Position numbers and translations under genes: made by a program | Source of the DNA: Catellatospora bangladeshensis | GTDB taxonomy: Bacteria > Actinomycetota > Actinomycetes > Mycobacteriales > Micromonosporaceae | Reading direction: 5' to 3' | Assembly (NCBI RefSeq): GCF_016862575.1 | Contig: NZ_BONF01000011.1 | Span: forward strand, 301,984 to 365,983 | DNA length: 64,000 bases | The notes under the pieces: generated by a model | Database searches by the model: none | Seen by the model: only the letters and a program-made list of their open reading frames with translations | Told to the model about the DNA's origin: nothing | Shown here: piece after piece, positions 16,840-25,009 of the stretch | Numbering within the stretch: the stretch's first letter is position 1 | How the letters are laid out: each line of letters opens with the position of its first letter

Positions 16840-17535
16840 TCAGGCGGCGGAGGCCGCGGGGGCCGGGCTCGGCTCGGCGGCGAGAGCCGGGGCGGGACTG
16901 GCGGCACGCCAGAGGGCGATCGCGAGCCAGACGCAGCCGGTGGCGAGCAGGACGCCGTGCCCGATGCGGACCGGGGCGGGCGTGAAGAACTGCGGCAGGA
17001 AGGCGGCGAAGCCGATCGCGAAGAGTACGCCCGACCAGCGGGGCAGCACGCCCGAGCGGGCGATCGCGACGGCCGCGAGCACCGCGCCGACGCCGAGCAG
17101 GACCAGGCCGATGCCGAACGTGGTCACCGCGGCGCCCTGGTAGCGGACGCCCTCGGCGATGGCCAGCAGGTCCAGCGGATCGCCCGTGGCGCTGCGGGTG
17201 GCCAGCACGTTGAGGGCGAAGTCCTCGGCGCCGTAGTAGGGCAGGGTCAGCCCGGCGCCGATCCAGGTGGTCACGGCGGCGGTGAGGGCGAGCGGCTCGG
17301 CGCGGGTGCCGTCGAGCACGCGGCGTACGGCGAGCAGCGCCAGCGGGACCAGGATGAAGCCGATCATCGCGAACAGGTGGGTGGCCACCCACCAGCCGGA
17401 CGACATGCTCTCCTGCGCACCCTGCAGGGTGGTCTCGTCGCGCCACGGGCGCAGGCCGGGGTACAGGGCGAACAGGACGCCGGCCACGGCGAGCGCGGCG
17501 GCGGCGAGGCGGATGCGGGCGAGGGGCTTGTTCAC
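16840..17535 (-). CDS. Membrane protein of unknown function, TetR-linked
   Basis: 231 residues with six hydrophobic helices (LAAAALAVAGVLFALYPGL, THLFAMIGFILVPLALLAV, TAAVTTWIGAGLTLPYYGAE, VTTFGIGLVLLGVGAVLAAV and two more) and an Ala/Pro-rich C-terminal tail. No family recognised. It starts 13 bp after the TetR gene stop on the same strand, so it is the probable target of that regulator. Confidence 0.75.
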   Translation of the reverse strand: MNKPLARIRLAAAALAVAGVLFALYPGLRPWRDETTLQGAQESMSSGWWVATHLFAMIGFILVPLALLAVRRVLDGTRAEPLALTAAVTTWIGAGLTLPYYGAEDFALNVLATRSATGDPLDLLAIAEGVRYQGAAVTTFGIGLVLLGVGAVLAAVAIARSGVLPRWSGVLFAIGFAAFLPQFFTPAPVRIGHGVLLATGCVWLAIALWRAASPAPALAAEPSPAPAASAA

Positions 17536-17548
17536 GGTGTGCTCCTGG

Positions 17549-18097
17549 TCAGAGGGTGTCGAGGAACGAGTCGATGAGCTGCCGGTACGTCTCGTCGAGG
17601 TCTTCGGGCAGGCCGAAGCCGCCGGCGGACTCCAGCGACGCGAAGCCGTGCGCCATGACGCGCAGCCGCCGGATGGCGTGCACCTGCGCCGAGGGGCCGA
17701 GCTGCCAGGGGCGCAGCGCGGCCTGGATGACCTGGAGCTGGCGCAGCCCCGCGGCGGCCAGCTCGGGCTGGTGCAGCGGGTCGACCGGCATGGCGGCGTA
17801 GCGGGCGGGGTGGGCGGTGGCGTAGGCGCGGTAGGCGTGCATCAGCGCGGTGACCGCCTCGGCGCCGCTGCGGCCGGTGGCCGCCTCGGTGAAGCGGTCG
17901 GCCAGCTCGTCCAGCACCCGCAGCCCTACCAGGGTGCGCAGCTCGGCGAGGTTGCCGACGTGCTTGTAGAGCGACGGGGTGGCGACGCCGCAGCGCGCGG
18001 CGACGGCGGCGAGGGTCAGCTGCGAGGCCCCGTGCTCGTCGATGACCTGCACGGCGGCGTCGACCACGGCGGTGGTCGACAGTCCCGCCCTAGGCAT
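17549..18097 (-). CDS. TetR-family transcriptional regulator
   Basis: 182 residues. The helix-turn-helix reads LTLAAVAARCGVATPSLYKHVGNLAEL (about residues 28-54), and the C-terminal ligand domain has the MAHGFASLES-type segment found in a common actinobacterial TetR subgroup. It is the first gene of a two-gene unit with the membrane protein. A perfect palindrome lies 33 bp upstream. Confidence 0.9.
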   Translation of the reverse strand: MPRAGLSTTAVVDAAVQVIDEHGASQLTLAAVAARCGVATPSLYKHVGNLAELRTLVGLRVLDELADRFTEAATGRSGAEAVTALMHAYRAYATAHPARYAAMPVDPLHQPELAAAGLRQLQVIQAALRPWQLGPSAQVHAIRRLRVMAHGFASLESAGGFGLPEDLDETYRQLIDSFLDTL

Positions 18098-18130
18098 CGG
18101 CGTACACCTTGCTAATGCTCATAGCTTTTA

Positions 18131-18147
18131 AGCTAATGGCATTAGCT
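18131..18147. promoter_or_regulatory. Perfect 17-bp palindrome, probable TetR operator
   Basis: AGCTAATG-G-CATTAGCT is a perfect palindrome about a single G. A partial copy (GCTAATGCTCATAGC) lies at 18111-18125 and AGCTTTTAAGCT overlaps between them. It is AT-rich against the local background and close to the TetR start at 18097. Confidence 0.65.
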
Positions 18148-18386
18148 TCGCTCGTCAAGCGCGGATGGCGCGCGGACCGCATCCGCGCTCGCGGGAAAAA
18201 GAGTCAATCATGGACATTCGGTACCTAATGGGCTACAAAGGGCGTACCTGGTTCAGCGCGCGGCGGGGAGCGCCCCAGGTGTGCCGGGATGCCGGCTCCC
18301 CCTGACACCTGTGCCCACCGCCGCGCCGGACCGCACTGTTCGAGGTCTACGGATCGGCTCGGTCGATTCGGGTTCGGGAGGCTGGC

Positions 18387-19634
18387 ATGTCGATTCGGAA
18401 AACCCTGGTAGCGGGAGCGGCGGTGGCCACCGCGCTGCTGCCTCCCGCACTGAGCGCGGCGCCCGCGCACGCGGCGGTGATCCCGGGCGTCGGCAGCGCA
18501 CCCCTGGTCGCGTACGCCGACCGCAACTTCACCGGCGCCCGCCAGTCCTACGGCGCGGGCGTCTTCGACGCGGCCAAGAAGGAGCTCGGCGCCGCCGGCA
18601 ACGACAGCATCACCTCCCTCTACGTGGCCTCCGGCTACCGGGCCGTGGCCTGCGACAACGGCGGCTCCTCCGGCAAGGTCAACGAGGGCAGCCTCGGCAC
18701 CTGCCGCTACTACGACGCAGGCCTGCACGCCTTCGTCGGCAACGAGCTGAACGACAAGATCTCCCTGCTCGCCGTCATGGGCAAGCCGGTCCGGGGCACC
18801 TCCGTCACCGCGTACCAGGACACGAAGTTCGGCGGCACCGCGCTGCCCATCGGCGCGGGCGGCTTCGGCGCGGTCAACGGCAGCCTGTCCATGAACGACT
18901 CGGTCAGGTCGCTGAAGATCACCGACGGGTGGCGCGTGGTCGCCTGCGACGACGACGCCAAGCCCGGCACCGCCAGCGCCGACCTCGGCAAGTGCCGCCT
19001 GTTCCGGGGCGGCGAGCACACCAGCGTCGGCGGCGACATGGAGAAGAAGATCTCCCTGCTCGCCGTGGGCGCGCCCGCGCTCGTCGCCACCGCCGACGCC
19101 GGACAGCGGGGCGCCCTGCAGCGCTTCAACCCCGGCGTGCACACCGCGCTCGCCGGGCAGCTGTCCACCGTCGGCAACGACGCCATCTCCTCGCTGCTCG
19201 TCGGCGACGGCTGGCGCGCGGTCGGCTGCCGCAACGACAGCACCGGCCCCTCCGGCCAGGGCGACCTCGGGCTCTGCCGCATGTTCGGCCCCGGCGAGCA
19301 CAGCCTCGGCGGCAGCCCGCTCAACGACGGCATCTCCACCATCGCGGTCATGGCCGGTCCCGCCTCCGGCGACCTGCTGCACACGTACGCCGACCGCGAC
19401 TACAAGGGCGCTACCAGCTCCTTCGGCCCCGGCCTGTACACCGCGGGCAACCTCGGCCCGGTCGGCAACGACGCGATCAGCTCGCTGCGCCTGCCCGGCA
19501 CCGGCCGCGCCGTCCTGTGCGACAACGACTCCGGGCAGAACCTCGGCACCTGCCGGCTGTTCGTCAAGAGCGACCACCTCTTCGTGGGCGGCGACCTCAA
19601 CGACAAGGTCTCCCTGATCGCCATCGCCCCGTAG
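18387..19634 (+). CDS. Secreted protein of four beta-gamma-crystallin modules
   Basis: 415 residues. A Sec signal peptide ends near APAHA (residue 29). Four tandem modules of about 95 residues follow, each like YADRNFTGARQSYGAGVFD plus a second Greek-key half. The Ca2+-binding motif N/D-N/D-x-x-S/T-S appears as NDSITS (72-77), NDSVRS (170-175), NDAISS (264-269) and NDAISS (361-366); second-half sites NDKIS (122), NDGIST (313) and NDKVS (405) are near matches, while module 2 has lost its second site (MEKKIS at 218). One Cys pair per module (for example 89/106, 187/203) suggests disulphides. It probably binds calcium outside the cell; the exact role is unknown. Confidence 0.82.
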   Translation: MSIRKTLVAGAAVATALLPPALSAAPAHAAVIPGVGSAPLVAYADRNFTGARQSYGAGVFDAAKKELGAAGNDSITSLYVASGYRAVACDNGGSSGKVNEGSLGTCRYYDAGLHAFVGNELNDKISLLAVMGKPVRGTSVTAYQDTKFGGTALPIGAGGFGAVNGSLSMNDSVRSLKITDGWRVVACDDDAKPGTASADLGKCRLFRGGEHTSVGGDMEKKISLLAVGAPALVATADAGQRGALQRFNPGVHTALAGQLSTVGNDAISSLLVGDGWRAVGCRNDSTGPSGQGDLGLCRMFGPGEHSLGGSPLNDGISTIAVMAGPASGDLLHTYADRDYKGATSSFGPGLYTAGNLGPVGNDAISSLRLPGTGRAVLCDNDSGQNLGTCRLFVKSDHLFVGGDLNDKVSLIAIAP

Positions 19635-19650
19635 CGGACGAGCGGAGAGG

Positions 19651-19683
19651 AACGGCCCGCGCCGGGTGTCCGCGCGGGCCGTT
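19651..19683. terminator. Hairpin terminator after the crystallin-type gene
   Basis: AACGGCCCGCGC (19651-19662) and GCGCGGGCCGTT (19672-19683) form a perfect 12-bp stem with a 9-nt loop, 17 nt after the stop codon and before the convergent DinB gene. Confidence 0.8.
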
Positions 19684-19710
19684 CGCCGTTTCGGCGGTCT
19701 TACCGCGAGG

Positions 19711-20217
19711 TCAGGCGCCGGTCACGCCGTCCACGCCCTCGCGGAGGAGGTCGGCGTGGCCGTTGTGGCGGGCGTACTCGTGGATCAGGTGCAGCATCAC
19801 GAAGCGCAGCGACACGTCCTGGTCCCAGCGCTTGTTGTGCGCGACGACGTCGAGCGACTCGGCCTCGCGCTCGATGCGGCGCGCGTGCTCGACCTCGGCC
19901 TGCCACGCGGCGAAGGCCTCGGACCGGGTGGCGCCGGTGGGGTCGTACGCCACCTGGTAGTCGTTCTCGGGCGACCAGACCAGGGTGATGTCCTCGCCGT
20001 TGATCACCTTGCGGAACCAGGTGCGCTCCACCTCGGCCATGTGCCGCACCAGGCTGAGCAGGGTCAGCGTGGACGGCGGCATGGACCGCTCCCGCAGCTG
20101 CTCGTCGGTCAGCCCGTCGCACTTCCAGGCCAGCGTGGCCCGGTGGTAGTCGAGGAATGAGCGCAGCAGCTCACGCTCACCGGCGATCAGGGGCACATCG
20201 GGACGTTCGGTGGTCAT
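19711..20217 (-). CDS. DinB-family (DUF664) protein
   Basis: 168 residues forming a four-helix bundle. The metal-ligand His positions of this family are seen in LLSLVRHMAEVERTWFR and LHLIHEYARHNGHADLL. It resembles mycothiol- or bacillithiol-dependent transferases, which in this family conjugate the thiol to electrophiles; the substrate is unknown. A second DinB gene of similar length lies at 38998-39513. Confidence 0.88.
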   Translation of the reverse strand: MTTERPDVPLIAGERELLRSFLDYHRATLAWKCDGLTDEQLRERSMPPSTLTLLSLVRHMAEVERTWFRKVINGEDITLVWSPENDYQVAYDPTGATRSEAFAAWQAEVEHARRIEREAESLDVVAHNKRWDQDVSLRFVMLHLIHEYARHNGHADLLREGVDGVTGA

Positions 20218-20303
20218 AGCGCCCCTTTCTACCAGGCGCTGCCTGCGGGGCGGCTGGCAAGATCGCCCGCGCGCGCCCGTGATCGCCGCGGGGGCGGCTC
20301 GGA

Positions 20304-20364
20304 GATCGCGGTCTCGTGTCGGAACCTGTGGCCCCACCCCACCTTTCGACACGAGACCGCGATC
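20304..20364. repeat. Family B palindromic element, copy 2
   Basis: GATCGCGGTCTCGTGTC (20304-20320) pairs perfectly with GACACGAGACCGCGATC (20348-20364). The loop begins GGAACCTGTGG and ends CCCCACCTTT, as in copy 3. Confidence 0.85.
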
Positions 20365-20404
20365 AACGCGGCATCCGCTCGCCGCACGCCCACGGTGGCA
20401 CGGT

Positions 20405-20471
20405 CAAGATCGCTGTTCCGTGTCGGAACCTGTGGTCAGGCCCCACCTTTCGACACGAGACGGCGATCTTC
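20405..20471. repeat. Family B palindromic element, copy 3
   Basis: Arms begin AAGATCGCTGTTCCGTGTC and end GACACGAGACGGCGATCTT, with a few mismatches. The loop GGAACCTGTGG...CCCCACCTTT nearly repeats that of copy 2, so homology extends beyond the arms. Confidence 0.8.
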
Positions 20472-20559
20472 ACACCGGAGCGGTGGGTGGAGCGGGTCGC
20501 TGGGCACGGTTCTAGCCGCGCAGCGCCCGGGCGACGCGGACCAGCCTGCCCGGGGCTGG

Positions 20560-22164
20560 TCAGCGGGGTGGGAGGGCGGCACCGGCTTCACGGAGGGCGG
20601 TGCGGGCGGTGGTGTAGTCGGTGAGGACGGCCGTCGCGGGAGCCTCGACCAGGTTCTTAACCACGTCCGCGATCGACGCGCGCAGGCGTTTGGCGGCACG
20701 CCTGCGGCGGGCACGGGCGGACAGGCGCACCACCGGGCGCACCAGGATCGCCAGCAGGAGGCCCGCCAGCAGGCCCCCGGCCAGCAGCGCGGTCGGCATC
20801 GGCAGCCAGCCGTCCACCTTGGGCACGGGCAGCGGGGGCAGCGCGAGCGCCGTCATCGCCAGCCGTACCCCCAGCCACAGCAGCCCGACGAAGGCGATCG
20901 CCACCGCGATCCACTGCACGAGCCCGATCAGCCGCCACCACCAGCGCTTACGCGCCACGCCGAGGTCGGTCTGGGCCACCGCCCGGTCGAGCGCGTCGGG
21001 CAGGTCGTCGCGGTGGGAGCGTACGGCGGCGAGCATCGCGTCCTGCCACGGCGCGGGCAGCGGCGCCCCGGCCCGGTCGGCGGCCTCCCGCAGCGCCTTG
21101 GCCACCCCGGCCTGCGCGGCGGGGCTGGCCGGGGTCAGCGAGGTCGCGGCGGGCACGGCCGCCTGGTGGTCGCCGAGGTGCAGCCGTTGCAGCGGGTCGG
21201 GGCGGGCGTGGCGGATCCAGCGCAGCAGCGGCCAGCCGGTGGCCTTGCGGGCGCGGTGCACGTACGCGTTCTCCACGGCCGCGGTCACCACGGGCACCCC
21301 GGCGGCGTTGGCCAGGGCGTCGGTGAGCTGCCGTGACGTGTCGGCGTCGAACGCCGTCTTCGGCGGCGCGGACGCGACGGTCGGGGTGAGCGTGGCGGTG
21401 ACGTCGGCGAGGTCGGCCTCCAGCCGCCGTACCGCGGCCTGCCGCGCGAACACGGCCTGCCGGATCGCCTTGAGCAGCGGGTCCAGGCCGGGCGGGCCGA
21501 CGGTCGAGGTGGCCAGCACGGGCAGGTCGCCGAGGCCGTCGGCGGCGAGCAGGCGGCGCAGGTCGGCCGCGCACTCCTCGGCGTCGGGCGCGGACAGCAG
21601 GTCGACGGCGTTGAGCGCGACCACGGTGATGTCGCGGTGGCGGTGGAAGCGGGACAGGTAGCCGGCGTGCACGACCTTGTCGGCGTACTTCTGCGGGTGC
21701 AGCACCCAGACGATGAGGTCCACCACCGACAGCAGCCGGTCGGCCTCGGCCCGGTGCGCGACCTGCACCGAGTCGAAGTCGGGCAGGTCCAGCAGGACCA
21801 GGCCGGACAGGTCGGGCTCGCCGCCTTCGCGGAAGTGGCGGCGGGTGACGCCGAGCCAGTCGAGCAGCGGCTCGGCGTGCTCGGCACCCCATACGCAGGC
21901 GTGCGCCTCGCCGGTGGTGGGGCGGCGCACCCCGGTCTGCGACAGGGTGGTGCCGGCGAGCGCGTTGAAGATGCTGGACTTGCCGGTGCCGGTGGCACCC
22001 GCCAGGGCGACGACGGTGTGCAGCTGGGACAGGGCGAGGCGCTCGCCCGCCCGCCCGATGAGGGAGGTGGCCGGGGCGAGGGCGCGCTCGGGCAGGCGGG
22101 TCGCCGTCGCGGCGGTAAAGCGTTCGAGCGCGGCCATCCGCTCGACCACGGTGGGGGCGCTCAC
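20560..22164 (-). CDS. Dynamin-like membrane GTPase, second of pair
   Basis: 534 residues from GTG 22164, overlapping the upstream gene stop by four bases. The P-loop is GATGTGKSS (about 56-64), with LSQTGVRRPTTG as switch I threonines and LLDLPDFDSV as G3 (DLPD). LNAVDLL is the G4 variant. Helical regions and two membrane segments (VQWIAVAIAFVGLLWLGVRL and TALLAGGLLAGLLLAILV) lie at about 400-475, followed by a basic stretch. It is like the paired actinobacterial dynamin-type GTPases of which Streptomyces DynA/DynB are known to act in sporulation septation; orthology is not established. Confidence 0.8.
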   Translation of the reverse strand: MSAPTVVERMAALERFTAATATRLPERALAPATSLIGRAGERLALSQLHTVVALAGATGTGKSSIFNALAGTTLSQTGVRRPTTGEAHACVWGAEHAEPLLDWLGVTRRHFREGGEPDLSGLVLLDLPDFDSVQVAHRAEADRLLSVVDLIVWVLHPQKYADKVVHAGYLSRFHRHRDITVVALNAVDLLSAPDAEECAADLRRLLAADGLGDLPVLATSTVGPPGLDPLLKAIRQAVFARQAAVRRLEADLADVTATLTPTVASAPPKTAFDADTSRQLTDALANAAGVPVVTAAVENAYVHRARKATGWPLLRWIRHARPDPLQRLHLGDHQAAVPAATSLTPASPAAQAGVAKALREAADRAGAPLPAPWQDAMLAAVRSHRDDLPDALDRAVAQTDLGVARKRWWWRLIGLVQWIAVAIAFVGLLWLGVRLAMTALALPPLPVPKVDGWLPMPTALLAGGLLAGLLLAILVRPVVRLSARARRRRAAKRLRASIADVVKNLVEAPATAVLTDYTTARTALREAGAALPPR

Positions 22165-23888
22165 GCGGCCGCTCCCGGCTGGGAGATCGGGTCGGCCCGG
22201 CGCGCGGCGTCCACGGCCGCGGCCGCGGTCCGCAGCCGGTCGCCGCCGTCCTCGACGCCGATGCCCTCCAGCACCGCGTGGAAGCGGGCGGCCTCGACCT
22301 TGAGCAGCTCGTGTACGCGAGTGAGGAAGTCCTGCCGGGCCTGCCCGGCCAGCCGCCGCACCGCGTCGTCGCCGAAGATCGCCTCCAGCACCTTCTGCGC
22401 GGCGACGGTGGCGCCCGCGCCGACGGCGATCTCGGCGCCGGTGGGGATGAACGCGGTGGCCGCGAACACCACGACCATCAGGCAGAGCCCAAGGGCGTTG
22501 ACGGCGTACGCGCTGAACTTGGCGGCGAACAGGCGGCCCGCGGACTCGTCGCGGACCAGCTCCAGCACACCGCGCTGCCAGTCGCGGACCATCCGGTCGG
22601 CGCGGGCGTCGAGGTCGGGCGCGACGCGGGCCAGCGCCGGGTGCGCGGCCAGCAGCTCGCCGCCGGCGGGATGGGCACGCCAGGCCGCGGCGGCCTGCTC
22701 GGCGGCGTCGGCGGCGGCCCCGTGCACGAACGTGACCAGGTGCGACTCCAGCGCGACGATGACCTCGTCGGCCTGCTTCGGCTTGCCGGTGAACGCGCCC
22801 ACGATCCGGTCGCGCAGCCGCCCGACGCGGGCCTGCAGGTTGCGCATGAACTCGCCGGTGCCGACCAGCTCCTGCCAGCGGGCCAGCACCTCGCCGCGGA
22901 ACAGCGTGCCGTCGCGCACGCCGTGGTCGACCGCCAGCTCGGCCTCGCGGTAGGCGCTGTCGGCCGACCCGGCCAGCGCGACGGCGGCGGTGGCCTGCGC
23001 GTCGGCCTCCTCGGCCAGGCGCGTCGTGGTGGGGCCGAGCGCGGCGACCGCGCCGTCGACCGTCTGACGGACCACGGCGGCGCGGGCTGCGGCGGATCGG
23101 GCCAGCGAGTCCAGCCAGTCGCGCAGCGGGCCCACGGCCTGTTCGGACAGCAGCCCGTGCTGGTCGAGGCGCTGCTCGTCGACGACGAACAGCGGCACCC
23201 CGCCCAGGCCGTGCTCCTCCAGCATCTCCACGAGGTGCGGGGCGACCTCGGCCTCGGCGCCGGGCGGGACCCGGTTGAGGATGATCGCGACGGCGGTGCC
23301 CCGGTCGCGGGCGGCGTGCAGCAGCTCCCACGGCACCGCGTCGGCGTAGCGGACCGCGGTGGTGACGAACAGCCACAGGTCGGCGGCGGCCAGCAGCTGC
23401 TCGGCCAGCGCCCGGTTGTCCTCCTCGACGGAGTCGATGTCGGGCGAGTCGAGCAGCGCCACCCCGGGGCTGAGCACCGCCACGGGCATCACCAGCAGCC
23501 CGACGCCGCCCGCCTCGGCGCTGCCCGCGCGCCCGAGCCGGGGCAGCAGGTTGGCCTCGCTGAACCAGGCCGCATCGGACGGATGGCAGACCAGGACCGG
23601 AGCCCGGGTGGTGGGGCGGCGCGCGCCCGCGACGCTGACCGGTGCGCGGACCATGCTGTTGATCAGCGTGGACTTGCCCGCACCGGTCGAGCCCCCGGCG
23701 ACCGCGAGCAGCGGCGCGTCGAGGCGGGCCAGCCGCGGAATGAGGTAGTCGTCGAGCTGTCCGGCGGTGGCCTTGGCCAGGCTGACGGCGGCGGCCGACC
23801 CTGGCAGGGCGAGCGGGTAGCGGGTCGAGGTGATCGCGTCCCGCAGCTGCGTCAGTGCCCCACCCAGTCCAGCGCCCGCCATGCCCAT
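22161..23888 (-). CDS. Dynamin-like membrane GTPase, first of pair
   Basis: 575 residues. P-loop GGSTGAGKST at about 65-74, ARRPTTRAPVLVCHP as switch I, LLDSPDIDSVEEDN as G3, and IILNRVPPG as G4. A long helical middle part is followed by a hydrophobic hairpin (ALGLCLMVVVFAATAFIP plus GAEIAVGAGATVAAQKVLEAIFG). The pair overlaps by GTGA, so co-translation and heteromer formation are likely. GTG 23891, ATG 23888 and ATG 23882 are all possible starts; none has a strong ribosome site. Confidence 0.82.
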   Translation of the reverse strand: MGMAGAGLGGALTQLRDAITSTRYPLALPGSAAAVSLAKATAGQLDDYLIPRLARLDAPLLAVAGGSTGAGKSTLINSMVRAPVSVAGARRPTTRAPVLVCHPSDAAWFSEANLLPRLGRAGSAEAGGVGLLVMPVAVLSPGVALLDSPDIDSVEEDNRALAEQLLAAADLWLFVTTAVRYADAVPWELLHAARDRGTAVAIILNRVPPGAEAEVAPHLVEMLEEHGLGGVPLFVVDEQRLDQHGLLSEQAVGPLRDWLDSLARSAAARAAVVRQTVDGAVAALGPTTTRLAEEADAQATAAVALAGSADSAYREAELAVDHGVRDGTLFRGEVLARWQELVGTGEFMRNLQARVGRLRDRIVGAFTGKPKQADEVIVALESHLVTFVHGAAADAAEQAAAAWRAHPAGGELLAAHPALARVAPDLDARADRMVRDWQRGVLELVRDESAGRLFAAKFSAYAVNALGLCLMVVVFAATAFIPTGAEIAVGAGATVAAQKVLEAIFGDDAVRRLAGQARQDFLTRVHELLKVEAARFHAVLEGIGVEDGGDRLRTAAAAVDAARRADPISQPGAAA

Positions 23889-23959
23889 CACATAACCAGA
23901 ACGGCGCCAATCATGCGGGCCGATCCGCCCGAGCCGCAGAAAGCTTCATGATCATGAGT

Positions 23960-24880
23960 TCAGCTCAGCAGGTCGATGATGGTGGGGTCGGTGTCGCGGG
24001 CGCGGCGGTAGACCGTCCACAGCAGAGCCAGGTCCTGCCAGGGCAGGCCGATGGGGGCGTACACGGTGGGGCGGTCGGTGCCGTCGTGGGCGGGCAGCTC
24101 GCCGCGCAGCACCTCGCCGAGCGTGCCGGCGGCGGCGTCGGCGGGCAGGCCCGCGTTGCCGAGGGCGCCCGCGGCGGCGGTCAGCTCCCGGTCGTCGACC
24201 ACGACCCGGGCGTTCTGCAGCAGGTCGGGGGCCAGCTCGATCTTGCCGGGCTCGTCCGCGCCGAGCGTGGTGAAGTGCTGGCGCGGGCGGGCCTCCCCGG
24301 CGGTCAGCAGCGGGCGGCGGGCCCAGGTGGCCAGGACCACCACGTCGGCGGCGAGCGCCACCGCGGCCGCGCTCTCCAAGGGCAGCGCGTCGAGCGTGCG
24401 TACCCGCGCCGGGTCCAGGTCGGTCGCGACGATCTCGCGCCAGGGACGCAGCCGCCGCAGACCCGCGGCCACCACCCGGGCCTGCGCGCCCGCGCCGACG
24501 AAGCCGAGGGTTACCGCGCCGGGGTCGGCCAGCAGGTGGGTGCCGAGCGCCGCGGCCAGGCCGGTGCGCCAGGCGGTGACGCTCGCCGAGTCGGCGAGCG
24601 CGAGCAGCTCCCCGGTCTGCAGGTCGTGCAGGCACACGACCCCGCGCAGCGCCGGTTCCGCGCCGGGGAACTTCGCATTGACCTTCACCGTGTACGCGGG
24701 CACGCCGGGCAGCAGCCCCGGCATGAGGCACGTCGCGGTCCCGGGGCCGGGCAGGTCGGTGCGGGCCCGCAGCGGCGGCGACGGCGGGGCGGGCGCGCGG
24801 AAGCCCTCGCCGAGCAGCTCCAGCGCCTCGTCGACGTCCAGGGCCCGCTCGACGTCGGAGCGGCTGAGCAGCACGGTCAC
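23960..24880 (-). CDS. Ornithine cyclodeaminase/mu-crystallin-family protein
   Basis: 306 residues. The substrate-side part has TVKVNAKFPGAEPALRGVV, with the conserved Lys, and the NAD(P) Rossmann fold has LGFVGAGAQARVVAAGL. ASVTAWRTGLAAALGTHLLA is the central signature with the R-T residues. Members deaminate or reduce amino acids or imines; which reaction this one performs cannot be told. It lies between the GTPase pair and the divergent sulfatase, with no evident pathway partner. Confidence 0.88.
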   Translation of the reverse strand: MTVLLSRSDVERALDVDEALELLGEGFRAPAPPSPPLRARTDLPGPGTATCLMPGLLPGVPAYTVKVNAKFPGAEPALRGVVCLHDLQTGELLALADSASVTAWRTGLAAALGTHLLADPGAVTLGFVGAGAQARVVAAGLRRLRPWREIVATDLDPARVRTLDALPLESAAAVALAADVVVLATWARRPLLTAGEARPRQHFTTLGADEPGKIELAPDLLQNARVVVDDRELTAAAGALGNAGLPADAAAGTLGEVLRGELPAHDGTDRPTVYAPIGLPWQDLALLWTVYRRARDTDPTIIDLLS

Positions 24881-25009
24881 GATCAGACGCTAACGCCGCG
24901 CCGCCCGCCGCGTTCGCGGACCGTTAACAAACAGCTCACAGCCGTGAACCGGCGTTTCGCGCCCCCTTCGCACGATCTTGCTGGCAGTTTTGTCCCGGTG
25001 CGATACCTT

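Larger units (their letters stand above)
20218..20559. other. 342-bp intergenic region with two family B elements
   Basis: This stretch holds no gene I can support. Family B copies lie at 20304-20364 and 20405-20471, only 40 bp apart. The flanking genes both run leftward: the DinB start is on the left and the end of the GTPase gene on the right. Confidence 0.7.

Noticed and set aside
20304..20471. CRISPR or tRNA-like structure in the paired palindromes
   Set aside because: The units are inverted repeats of family B, with no regular spacers, no TTCGAATC arm and no CCA end.
23855..25009. Extended plus-strand frame joined to the sulfatase
   Set aside because: It is antisense to the ornithine cyclodeaminase-like gene, and the sulfatase signal peptide begins at 25010.
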